Source of the DNA: Epiperipatus broadwayi
Taxonomy: Eukaryota; Onychophora; Udeonychophora; Euonychophora; Peripatidae
Assembly: GCA_028023455.1 (NCBI GenBank)
Contig: JAQFVV010000961.1
Location: forward strand, 1 to 64,000
Direction of reading: 5' to 3'
DNA length: 64,000 bases
The notes beneath the pieces were generated by a model. The model had not been told where the DNA came from. It saw only the letters and a program-made list of their open reading frames with translations, and searched no databases. Positions 46,238 through 57,639 of this stretch are shown piece by piece (the first letter of the stretch is position 1; every line of letters begins with the position of its first letter). The translations under genes were made by a program, and so were the position numbers.

Positions 46238-47080
46238 ATATATAATATTGAATTAATATTTACATGATCAAAATGTTTATTTGAAAGCAAGGTTGTTTAA
46301 AAATAAATTAGATTATAAGTTCTATATTGTCAATTAACATTTAGCTGATACAAGGGAGATCATAGCTAAATTACCACTAAAATTCATGATCAAACTTTAA
46401 TATTAAATAGAGCTTTGCAAGTTCATTGAAATAAAAACTGAATTGCTTTGATTGAGGTTATCTCAACTGGTTTCCAAATGATTGATGATGTCATATTGAT
46501 TGACCGAAGGATGTGCCATGTAAGAAGTTTAATTGATTTTTCACCAAACGTTACTGCTTATAATTATCACAAGTTTCTATAAAGTTCCTATAAAGTGTAC
46601 AAATAAATAACATTAACAGATAAATACTTATGTGAGAATTAATTAATAAATTAATATATATCTACCTAGAGTAGTCAAATGTTTTTGGGCAGACAAAAAG
46701 ATAGATAGAAAACTATTCATACTTACAGAAGTGAATGATCCTGAAAATAATTCTGATCACAACTATGATATGCATAGAATTTAAGGCTTCTTGATAATGC
46801 TTCAGTAACAGCACTAACACAGTTATTGTTTTGGGATAAAGAATAAAATCAATCTATCTTGAAAGATGTAATTTTGATGTTACCGAATCAGAATCTTTTC
46901 CAGGATTTTTCACTTCCTGATCTTTCTTCCGTGAATAATTTTCCTGCTGTTCATCGGAAAACCAAAAAGATGAATATTAAGCATACATAATGGTTTTGTT
47001 TATATCTGAATTTTAGAAACAATCATCTTTCTGTAAATTTGCTTATGTAATCATTACATTTATACATAATCAATTTTCAG
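46238..47080. other. Intron; right member of a direct repeat
   Basis: 46370-46640 matches 43840-44115 (see there). The remainder up to the exon at 47081 is featureless. Confidence 0.5.
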
Positions 47081-47217
47081 TAAAAGGTGCAGCAGAATTA
47101 CAACAGGTACGATTACCTTTAGTGAATCAATCTCTCTGTAATCACTGGTACAATGGCATGTTGACTGAGAACATGATGTGTGCAGGTTATGAACATGGAG
47201 GAAGAGATTCATGCCAG
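47081..47217 (+). CDS. Exon: trypsin domain, methionine-loop region and specificity residue
   Basis: After a strong ttttcag acceptor the exon encodes LQQVRLPLV, then LCNHWY...MMCAGY, the conserved disulfide pair around the methionine loop, and GGRDSCQ. D474 sits six residues before the catalytic Ser, the position that gives trypsin its preference for Arg and Lys. The exon ends in phase 0 just before GDSGGP, a common intron position in this family. The donor is gtaaac. Confidence 0.93.
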
Positions 47218-47299
47218 GTAAACAGATTTTAATATAATAATATTGATTCAATATTTCAGTTTAATACATACAAAGTGTGCTCAAATGAAAAGATGACTG

Positions 47300-47900
47300 G
47301 GGTCTGGTTCTCTCTCTTAGTCCCCTGCATTACCATCTTTGAATCATTGCACATTACATAGTGATATAGTTTAGACATTTACCACAAAAATTTTAAGTTC
47401 CCACTAGCATGACTGGATCATGTGTTACAACATTAGATGTAACAGTGTATTTCATACTTTAACCCATGACAGAACAATAAGCTGACGTTAAATTTTGTTT
47501 CAAATTGTGCAAAACTGCTGCTAAAATGTTTGAAATGATTCAAACTGTATAAGGTATTAAAGTCATGAAACACAAGTATGTTTACAAATGGCTTTCAAGA
47601 TTTTGTAATGGTAAGAAGAGCATTAAAGATGATCTATAGAGATGTAAAATACGTTATCACATTTTGTATTGTAATGCGGAATCAGGACACATCAGTGCCT
47701 TGAAATTTATTTGTGGTGAATAATAAAACTGTGCATTACATAATACATGTTGATTTAGAGATGGTGGTGTAGGTGGCTTGGAGGAAAATCATTCATCTTT
47801 TCAAAGAAGCAAACATGTAAGTTGATAAGGTTGAAAAGTCTAATCAGATGCAAGACCTAAAGAGCTAAATAAATAGTTTGTCAATAACTAAACAAAAAAA
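47300..47900 (+). pseudogene. Mariner transposase remnant, second copy
   Basis: From 47475: DVKFCFKL, KMFEMIQTV, HKYVYKWLSRF, KSIKDDL, the N-terminal HTH region of mariner transposases, with stops. The flanks (aatcattgcacattacatag, acatcagtgccttgaaattt) match the copies at 10485 and 60885. No catalytic core. Confidence 0.78.
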
Positions 47901-48190
47901 TCACAAACACAAATTATCTTGAAAATTCCTATATGTTCTAAAAAATGTTTGATATAAGACTTAACCAATTATCAATTAGTGTATTTGATTGTACCAAAAA
48001 TTTAAGCTTGTTTCTTTCAACAATAACAACAAAAAAAAAAAAAAACTTGTTTTTCTAAAAAAATAATTAATTAGTTAACTGAGTAAATGAAAACTGGAAC
48101 AAATATACAAATGCCTATAGAAGTAAATGTATGTTTCTAGAAAATTTCCGGTATAAGAAAGTAATTAATATAGATTGTTTATAGACACAC
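47901..48190. other. Intron, nothing specific
   Basis: AT-rich with an A-run at 48028-48043. Confidence 0.5.
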
Positions 48191-48410
48191 ATCCATTATA
48201 TATATATTATAATAGATTTGAACCCAGATTTTCAAACTCCTCACAGCTATCCAATCCATTTTATGCAACTGATACACATGACACATACATATGTATCAAT
48301 TGTATAAGATGGATTGGATAGCTAGGAGTGTTTGAAAGTCTGAGTTCAAGTCCCTTATAATTACATTAAGTTTAATATAGACAATATACATGTATTTAAA
48401 TATTATATAT
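48190..48410. repeat. Family A B-box segment as small palindrome, second
   Basis: atagatttgaacccagattt and the mirror aaagtctgagttcaagtccc flank a short centre with acacatg and catatgtat. Arms include gctatccaatccattttatg and its complement. No hammerhead core is left. Confidence 0.6.
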
Positions 48411-48839
48411 ATATTATAAATTATGTTTCTTGGAGAAACCATCTTTAATAAAATAAAATTAATATAAATATATCAGACATTTCGACAACATATCTTTTCA
48501 AAATGTTGGTAAATTTACTTTAACGGGGTTGGTTCAAAAACATGATTTATAAAACATCTTTTGCCTGCGATGTCATTCATTTCAACATATATATATATAA
48601 AGTATTTTTTATATTAAACCATGTATTATTTTGTTTAACAAATTCTTGACATTTTGACATGAAATATCATTCATCACTGTCAAGATTAAGTCTTAATGAA
48701 TAACTGTTAGATCTTAAGAAATAACAAGATTGAGCCTGAAGTAAAGATTAATCATTCTTATATATATATATGATGGTCGGTTATTCAGAATACGTGGATT
48801 AACACAAATTTTCTTTTCTTCAGTTTTTACGATTAATGG

Positions 48840-49491
48840 ATTTTAAGTTGATTTTAGAAGAAAGAGATTAAATAAATGGTTTCCACAAGGCTGGAATATA
48901 TTGTGTTTCATCAGATTTATTTAAACCACTCAGACTTTTTAATATTTCAACAGATTCTTTCATGGTTCTCAAATCACATTTTCTCAAATTAGCAAGTATG
49001 CTAGCATGATCAAAATCAGGTCCGTGACAAATTTCTAAAAAATGTAATGTACAAACTGATGTATATAACTTTTGATTGAAGGTATTTTTATACCCCCTAA
49101 TTCTGACCTGAATTCATCTAGTGGATTGACCAAGATAGTTTCTTGAGCTCTGTAATCATGGAATTTCATAGACAACTTGGTATTTCAAAAGTACTTGGTT
49201 TTTAGGTTTATGGAAACAATCACCATTCTTTTTCTAGTTGAAAAAGGTAGACTTAAAATTGAATATAGACAGTCTTCCACTGATCCCATTAGTGATTGCT
49301 TTAATATAAGTCAAAACAACTCGATAATTGTTTTTATTGTAACCATTAGAAAGTAGAATGTTTTTAATTAACTCTATTTCTTGAGCAAAATGAAACGCCA
49401 GGAATTTAATAAACAGAATAATACACAGTTTTAAAATAAAAGACTTTATTAACATCATATAACCATAAAACCGGTCTGGAGATGAGGACAA
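48840..49491 (-). pseudogene. Penelope-like element remnant, copy 4 (GIY-YIG end)
   Basis: Minus strand: the linker, then YQVVYEIP and YLGQSTR (the two GIY-YIG halves), RIRGYKNT, then HGPDFDHASILANLRKCDLRTMKESVEI. Two TGA codons interrupt it, one probably a decayed Cys and one a decayed Arg. Only the endonuclease end remains. Its upstream side meets the family B hairpin at 49638-49850. Confidence 0.8.
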
Positions 49492-49637
49492 TCCTAGATA
49501 AAGATGATTTAAATGCTTTCTTTTGTAGCATTTATCATTAAAAATATATGCTTGCTTAGAGATATCAAAATGCTCTTTATATTACATATTCTCTTATTTT
49601 TCTCCTTCACTTTTTTTGCATATCTTCATATAATCAT

Positions 49638-49850
49638 ATATTATTTATAATACTTCACTCATATACACTTCAATACAATTAATTTTGTTAAAAACTTCTT
49701 TATTTTCTTAAAGTTAAAACAACTGTAAGGAAGATGTAGCTCTGAAGAAGGCTGCTGGACAGTCGAAACTGTAAGAAAATAAAGAAGTTTTTAAGAAAAT
49801 TAATTGCATTGAAGTGTTTATGAGTGAAGTATTATAAATAAAATATATTA
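49638..49850. repeat. Family B hairpin element, copy 2
   Basis: Arms about 49638-49706 and 49768-49850 (aacttctttattttctta and its mirror; tacttcactcatatacactt and its mirror). Between them: CTGAAGA, stem II GGCTG-CTGGA-CAGTC, GAAAC at about 49753-49780. It lies directly upstream of the Penelope remnant on the same strand sense or its complement. Confidence 0.6.
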
Positions 49851-52800
49851 CATATTGGTAAATGCAAGCTATATAGATCATGTGACACATAACATAATTT
49901 TATTACTATTATTATTTTACTGTTTGGGGCTTTGGCTAAATTAAATTACAAAGCACATTAATATATGGGATTTCTGAATTAAGTTCAGACTCATATGAGT
50001 ATTTCAGTTGGAGAGCTGAATTTAAAGACTTGTAGATGTTTAAAAATTTCAGATCTGCTTAAGAATCAACTTTTAGACAAATGCTTTACCTTGAGTTAGT
50101 TTCTTTAAATCTGTTATCTTTGCTCCTTACTGAAGAGAACCATAGCTCGAAACCGGTCTAAACTTTTTTTTCTAAATGAACCCCAAATGAAAAAGCTACT
50201 ATAGTTTAAAAGCTCTCAGTAGTAATTGATTGAGACCTAGAAACACTAGTGGTAACTCATTGCTCTAGTTATTACATGGCATTAATCCTATTAATTCAAT
50301 AAAAGACACTTTTATATTTAAGTATTGTAGCCTTTCATAGACTGTTATTAATTTAAAAAGAATATCATTATAATGATTAAAAAGAGGGTAATTGAATTTC
50401 CATAGCATGTAATAGTTTATGCTCTCATTTTAATATTTTATGTCTATTTATTAAAATGTAATAAGTTAATAACAATAACTTTTAAATGTAGTAAAGAGAA
50501 ATAAAAATGAACGAAATTATTGCTCATTGTAGAAGTTACAAATCAGAATTTTTAGCATTAAAAAAGTTACCAAGTTATTAAAATTAATAATTAAACATGG
50601 TTTGTTTTGAAACAAATTCAAATCTGTAAAAAAGCAATATTTTTCTTTCCGTTTTCTTATCTTTCAGTTTTATTTATCAAGAAACATGTAATTAAAGATT
50701 GATTTAAAGTAAAGATGATTTTGGAGGAAAAAGGCTTAACCTTTTAACCGCTAATTATATTATTGGTTGTATGAGGTAAAAATCAAATCTTTTAATTGGC
50801 CAACTCACAAACTGAAGACAAAGCCTATTGTTAAAACATATTCACCTATAATATTAAATTCAACTCAGATACGTTTATAAAAAGTATATTACTAATTTTT
50901 CAGGTTATGAAGAGAACGAAAGTTCTTTCAAAAATAAATTGCTATTTATTTATTCTAAAATATTCAATTTCGGCAACATAAAAGCTATAATATAAACAAA
51001 AAGGTCGACTTTTACGTTATAGAAAAGTAAATATTTCTTTTTACTAATTCTTCAATATTTTTACAAAAATCTTCGATATTTTTCGAAAATAATTTTGTTT
51101 TTTTAGTATTCTCTCTGAAAATAATTTTAATTTCTCAAAATATACTTTTATAATACTTTAAAATCATATTCGAAATGAAAATCTCAGCGTTTTTCTTTAT
51201 TTTCTTTGATCAGGCGGTTTCTTTGTTCTTTCCAGCCAATCAGAATGTCTTTTTCGGCTGAGAGCTTGCTAAGAACCAATCACAAATAATATTCTTTCTT
51301 TTTTAGGTTTAAATGCGTTTTTTTTTTATTTTTTACTTGTAAAATAAGTCGGAAGAGGGCACCATCTTACAGAACTTTTAAAAACCTCTTCAAAACCTAT
51401 CGAACGAATTTTTTAGCATAAGAATCGGCTGAGTTAGAGTGACGTCAGATGTCTACGAGGAGCCTCGTAAAAAACAGTCTTTTGGTTTAAGGTATTCAAT
51501 AACATGTTTTTTTTATTTAATGCAGTGACAATTAGCCATAAAAGGGCTGTGATAATTCGTCTCAGAACGGAACATATTTTGCTAGAAGGGTTAGGGTTAG
51601 GGTACCTTCCATAATGAAATTAATATACAACAATATATATTTGTCATGGGAGAAGAATATCAAGATTATGAAAAAATAACTACAGAAATGACCCAGAAAA
51701 CTCCATAGGTGTTTATCTCTATACTGTAATGGTCCATATTTCCTTAAGAAATGAAGGTGAATGCATCTAACTATGGTCGGACCTGGGTCTTCATGTAGGA
51801 TGCCATGAATGGTGTGATAAAAATATAATCCATGATTGCATCTATTTCAGATATGATAATTTAATGTTTAAACATGCAGTACAGATACAACCTAGATCAG
51901 TTCATCCAATCTTCACCTCTCTTTATTATTCCATTATGCTCAGTATTTGAACTCAGGGTTAATTTTACATTTAACTCTCTTCAGGGGTTGATATCCTGTA
52001 GCAATAATAATACTTTTCTATAAGTTTGATAGATTGTCAAAATTCCTTTCAACCATGTTATCATAATGTTAAGTCAGAATGATATGTATGTGTGGTATAT
52101 GTATTCAATTTTATTTTATTATGAAAATAAAATAAATAATTTAAATAAATCAGAGACCTCCTTAAATTTAAACTAAATTTAACAATATTTATTAATTGAA
52201 ACCAATTTAAATTTATCTTTATATAATAAAATTTTTGATTATAAATATTTACATACATTTCTGTTATATTAGTATATAAATTTTAAAATTATATCTTCCC
52301 ATATCCCATAGTAAATATGTATTACAGCATAATATTTAATAGATTGCAAAATAAATAACATTTTATAATTCCAAAGATTATGATAATACTAGCTAACTAA
52401 ATTTAAATTAAATAATATAAGTATAAATGAAGACTTTTGTAATATCTGATCCTTTTCTATAAGACCTCCCATCTATGTGTGGTTCCTATCATTGAAAGAA
52501 AAGACCTTTCATCCAGGAATATTAGTCATTTATACTGAATAATAAATAAACAAATATTAATAAATTTATTAACTTAATATTAAACAAGAATTCTGTCATG
52601 TAATAAGTGAATGAATTTAATATGAAAAAAAATAAAATCTTACCTTCAAATTAAGTTTAATTATTAACCTAGTCAAGTTGCTGCATAAGGAAGACCTAAA
52701 TTTTATTAAATAAAAAAAATATTTAACCCAGTGATTTTTTCCCATTTTTCATCTAATGATTTTCCAAAATGGATTATTCCAAAGTAAGCAGGTTTTAAAG

Positions 52801-54190
52801 GGAAAGGAAATAATATTAAATATTTATAAATGTTGATACACAAAAATAATATGATGTATTTAAAGTTTATAGTATTGTCCTATTCATTTTCCAAAATTTT
52901 CAATAGCAATGTTCATTAAGAATAAAGTTCTTTTATTTCCAGTCATCAGTGAGGCAATCAGTATACTCCATTGTCTCATAAATATTCCTCTTGCATAACG
53001 TTGACATCCCTTTCCTTAAATTATCTTGCTGTAAACCGAAGTTGGATATTGAATTATATAGATGATATATATATTAGGCATTTCAGTAGGAATGAATAGT
53101 TACACTGCTTTAGGTTATAACAATGGCAGTTGATCCTATGGCAAAATATATTTACTCACAATGTATTTTCTATAACTTAAAACTTCTTGAAATAAATTTA
53201 TTTAAATATATAAATATGTTTGACATTTGTCTTCATTGGAATCCAAGTTTAAAATAATATCATTAAGAATTTCTCTAATTATTATATTAAAGATAATTTC
53301 ACTTTTGAAATTATTATTGATATTAAAGAGTAATTTATTTACTCTTTACTTGAATGATATTAGTTCTCTGCTAATGAAGATTTTATAAACAAGGAAAAAT
53401 TGATCCATCTTTTTGATGTGTTCAATATTTGAACACAGCAAAATAAATGTGTACTGACTAGTTCATTTGAAAAAAATAGAACTGATTTAGAAATTAGTTG
53501 ATTTAGCTTTTATAGTGGAATCAACTTTTGATCATTAATATGTGTTAAATTACTATTTCATTTCATGATTTTGTATTCGATTGTTGTTGAATACATCATA
53601 ATTAATAATTGTGTAATTGAGCTCTAATTTTATTTCTTTCGCATTTGGTTGCTAAGATATGACTTGAACTTAGGTTATCTCTATGTTTTGTGTTATGATT
53701 AGTGATATTAGTTAACTAATTATTTTACATATATATGAATGATTGAAATCTAATTATTTTAATATAGTTATTTCATTAAAATAATTATTTATTTGACTTG
53801 ACTTTTATTATTAAAATTTTGTAATCTATTTAAATTATATATGTTTGCATATAGGTGTTTTGACGTAAAATGATAATATATTTACTGTTTATTAATAAGA
53901 ATTATATTTTTAAGTTTATGGTTTGATATTGCACATACACAAGTGAGTCTAATAAGGTTATAAACTACTTTTATAATACTAACGTGTCGATCTGAAAAAA
54001 AAGTAATCCAAACCAGTCTAAAAAATCAATCCATATCCTGAAAGGAAAAATTGTGCTCATTATTATTTGGGGAAAAAAAACATGACAGTTGCTGACTCCC
54101 CCCCCCCCCCAAATTCTTCATGTTGTTCAATTGTGAAAGAAGAAAATATCTCAATGTTAACCATCTTATCATGAAGTGTGATGGTATAAT
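49851..54190. other. Long intron stretch, mostly featureless
   Basis: More than 4 kb without a supported gene. Noted within: a CTGAAGA...GAAACCGGTC phrase at 50128-50160, a less AT-rich patch at about 51190-51480 with CCAATCAG and CCAATCA, a gggttagggttaggg-like run at 51587-51602, and a C10 tract at 54101-54111. The minus-strand frame 54214-54026 is not a gene. Confidence 0.45.
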
Positions 54191-54191
54191 T

Positions 54192-54280
54192 AAGTTTGCC
54201 AGCCTGAAATACAAAAACTAAGAGTAAATTGACTTAACTATTTGTTTGCCAGCCTGAAATGAGGACTAAGAATAAAATAT
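54192..54280. repeat. Short tandem duplication, about 50 bp
   Basis: tttgccagcctgaaat plus actaagaataaa-like sequence occurs twice (54195 and 54244). Confidence 0.65.
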
Positions 54281-54282
54281 AC

Positions 54283-54385
54283 TTTTTTTTCATGTCATAG
54301 CATCAGCCGGGAAGTGAACCGGCTAACCCGGGACAACTGCTTATAAGGCAGCTGTGCTGACCACTCGACCACCAAAGTTTGCCAA
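54283..54385 (-). mobile_element. SINE (tRNA-Val-like head), minus strand
   Basis: Minus strand: ctttggtggtcgagtggtca, gcacagctgccttataag, cagttgtcccgggttagc, ggttcacttcccggctg, atgctatgacatg and A8. Same ttag insertion as the copy at 36408. Confidence 0.85.
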
Positions 54386-54837
54386 TTTACTTAATCATGT
54401 ATAAACAGTTTGGAACAATTTTTAAATTTGGTAAGACAGTTTTATATATATATGTCACATGTGATAAAGTTTACATATGACAAAGTTTAATACCATATGT
54501 TCACGAGCTAATATTTATTTATTGCTTTATTATATTTAATACTAATTTATTCCATTTAAAAAATATATATTTGTCTGTATATTTATGTCCATATAAAGAT
54601 AATATTGTATATATGTTTTTGAAATTTCTTGAGATTGATTTTAAATGTTATAATTAAAAGACGGAAAAATAAATATTTTAGTTTCTAGTAATAAATAATG
54701 ACAATTATTAAAAACCATTATAATATAGCAAATTTTTTTATTATGCCTTAATGATGGTCATACATTCCATTTTGCAGAGTTCACTATTTGAGGTACTTCT
54801 TCCTTCTTTTTCTTCAGTGATTTTGCTTATTCATATA

Positions 54838-55085
54838 CAACAATATATCTTATTAAATAATCACAGTCTTCTTACACCCTTAAGCAAATAATTTTTATTA
54901 ATATAAGTTTCAACTGTTACTGACAGTCTTCTTCAGATCTCAATCTATTGCTTGGTGGAAAGGGAAAGGTAGAGCAATAGATTGAGATCTGAAGACTGCC
55001 AGGAACAGTCAAAAATGTTATTATATTAATAACAATTATTTGCTTAAAGGTATAAGACTGTAATTATTTAATAAGATATATTGTT
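54838..55085. repeat. Family B hairpin element, copy 3
   Basis: A 248-bp hairpin with nearly complementary arms (aacaatatatcttatta, agcaatagattgagatct with mirrors). On the minus strand it reads CTGAAGA, stem II GACTGT-CAGTA-ACAGTT, GAAAC. The frame 55064-55264 only touches it. Confidence 0.65.
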
Positions 55086-55380
55086 ATTTGAGAGTAGAGT
55101 GTATTTATGCATGTAGAATATTGATATTGAGTGGAATAACATTGTTGAATTTCAAATTTTAGCCCATATATAATTCTCATTCTTGTAATTTCATCAATCA
55201 ATAAGATGTTTTGTACTAAGTAGTTAGATAGTGCAACATCATGGTTGAGTTTTTGGTATACCATGTTATTTCTTGTTGCTGGAGGGATGATTATTCATTG
55301 GACAAAGATTCAAATCTGGATACACAACAAATGACTAACGTTTAAACAATTATTGCAAATTCAACAACCAGCTCATGTTT
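55086..55380. other. Intron, nothing specific
   Basis: No supported feature. Confidence 0.5.
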
Positions 55381-57620
55381 TTGCAGGGAAAATTGAACTG
55401 AGTCATGTCATAAATTCAACATCACTGCCTAATTTTGAAATTTTTGACCTGAAGCAAAACAATTAACAATTAGAAAAAAATTGAAAATTTCATAGAGATG
55501 ACATATATTAGCAATAATCAACCATCTATGCTAAGTTGTTAAATTCAACTGGGACCAAAATGTTTGAGGCCGTTTTTGATTAAACCACACTAAAGTCCTA
55601 TGTTGAACTAAAGAACATACTAATATCAAACTGAGCAAGTCAATTATAAATTTTGTTGTAACATTATTCGTTGATTTGGAAGATTATGAATTCAAGTCTC
55701 CAAGGGAGTGTAGAGCATTGATTGCTAATGTTTTCTACTGAATACAATTCATTTGAAGCATCTGAAATAATTTTAAAATGGAACAGTTGTTGCAGTCCAA
55801 CCAGAAAAAACCAAGTTTTCAAAACATTGTAACTAAGACAATAGCACAGGAAACATTAAGAGCTAATGTCAAGAAATTAAGCAAAAGTTTTCATTGATGC
55901 CATCTAGGATCAACCAAACATTGATGGTACTTGCCTATGTTGTGGAAGAAACAACCTTTCTAAAGATTGTCAAATTGATGTATAAAAACTAAAATGCAAG
56001 GAATATAACAAAAGTGGTCACATGATGAAAATACACATCAAGACATCAAATCAAAATAATCATCAATTGATCTTGTATGTAGCAATATGTTACTGACATA
56101 TACCAGAATCAATATTTTACAATTGACAACAATGAATGTTAATTTTCTATTGTCAACATGAAGAGTAACTCCATGAAATTTCAAAATGGACACTGGTTCA
56201 AATGCAAGTTTTTGCCTCAGAATCACTTTGCACATCTTAACTTGAAAAGACAACTGCTTCCAACAGACATAAAAACATGTCTGTTGGAAGCAGTTGTGTT
56301 TTTAAGTTAAGATGTGCATCAAGATATCTTTATCCAGATGTGGAAAAATCAGTGTCAACATTTATTACAATGGCTTATCAATTCAAGAGTTTTTACTGTA
56401 CCATATCCTTATTGCTTTGTTAGGTCAAATATGAATGACCCCTCAGCATCAATCTGCAGGATATTGACAATGAGAAAATGTCACATTCAATCAAAACATT
56501 AATAAACTGGATAAAATTATGGTCAAATAATCAAACATAACTTTTTTAGCTGTATTTGTGAAAAGAGTTTGTTTCTCTTGAAGAAACCAGAAGCAAATCA
56601 AAAACTGAATAAATTGGGTATCATTTTTAGTTTAATTCCAAGACCAGATAATGGAGTACATCTTGACTATCTGACAGGAGCCCACAACTTTTTTTCTATC
56701 ATTTGAAATTATTCAAAACCTATCTAGATTTAAATGTAAAGGACAAATCTAAATACAAACCATTTCAACACATGGACATTCAAGATGCACTGGCAATGCA
56801 TCAAGGAACATTCAAGAGACACTGCTTATCACTCAGAATCAAGACAGTTCCATTTGAATTCAATTGAGTAATCAATGATCCACTGGAATCACACTTTGAT
56901 AGTAGTCAATGAAAGAATGCAAACAAAATGTCTTGAAATGCCTTGATGAATTATGAAAGTTTCTTACATCTGAACATAAAGAAATTTATTGTTTCAAAAA
57001 TACATCAAATTCATTGGGCTCATTATCAAATTCAACTAGATTTCAAAATCTCAAAAAGTCAAAACCATTGTTGAAGATTTTATCTCAAGTCAACCGAAGG
57101 TATGTGAACATTTTCTGATATTATTCTCATTTCATTCCAAACATTTTGACATCAATAGCACCATCACACATGCTACCACACAAAAAACACAAGATTTAAA
57201 TGGTCAGTTCAGTCTGAAGCAGGATTTATCAAACAAAAAGTATCATGTGAAATGCATGTGGTGTCTTGGGAATGCTATCGCATACTTTTGATGGGCATGA
57301 TTGGCCAATCATTTCGTTTCAAGGTTTCTTATGCCTGCAGAAGAAAATTAATGTCAATTTGACAGTCCCTTGCAAATGTATTTTCATTGATCATTTTTAT
57401 CTATAATTGTTCAGAAGACTATTCAAGCTTCTGTCAAACAATCAACAGTTTGAGTAAATTTTTCATCAAAACATGAAGTTGCCCTGCATGTCTTCAAAAC
57501 ACCTTCAATGTTATGCATCATTTCTCCCAGGCTTCAATTATGAAGTACAATTAAGAAAGATGCTGACAACACAAATACATATGGTTTGCCTAGGTTATCT
57601 CTTCATTCAACACCTCAGAC
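55380..57620 (+). pseudogene. Strongly decayed Ty3/gypsy gag-pol
   Basis: Plus strand. A zinc knuckle reads CLCCGRNNLSKDC at 55932-55970, and a second, broken one (CKEYNKSGH) follows. MDTGSNAS at 56186-56209 is the protease active site. RT and RNase H fragments follow in shifting frames: LGIIFSLI, LNIKKFIVSK with WAHYQIQ (normally LGH), and near 57490 RLQ-type APxCLQ with HHFSQ. No LTRs were found. Composition and stop density suggest an old copy unrelated to the element at 1-5215. Confidence 0.65.
56230..56317. repeat. Near-perfect 88-bp hairpin inside the decayed gypsy copy
   Basis: Arms of about 41 bp (gcacatcttaacttgaaaa, caactgcttccaacagacat and complements) around aaaaac. It lies just after the protease active site and breaks the coding order. 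Confidence 0.85.
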
Positions 57621-57639
57621 TAATTACATAATATAAACA

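Noticed and set aside
50128-50160. CTGAAGA...CTCGAAACCGGTC as another hammerhead
   Set aside because: Stem II pairs over only two or three bases and no stem I partner was found. Left as a note in the intron entry.
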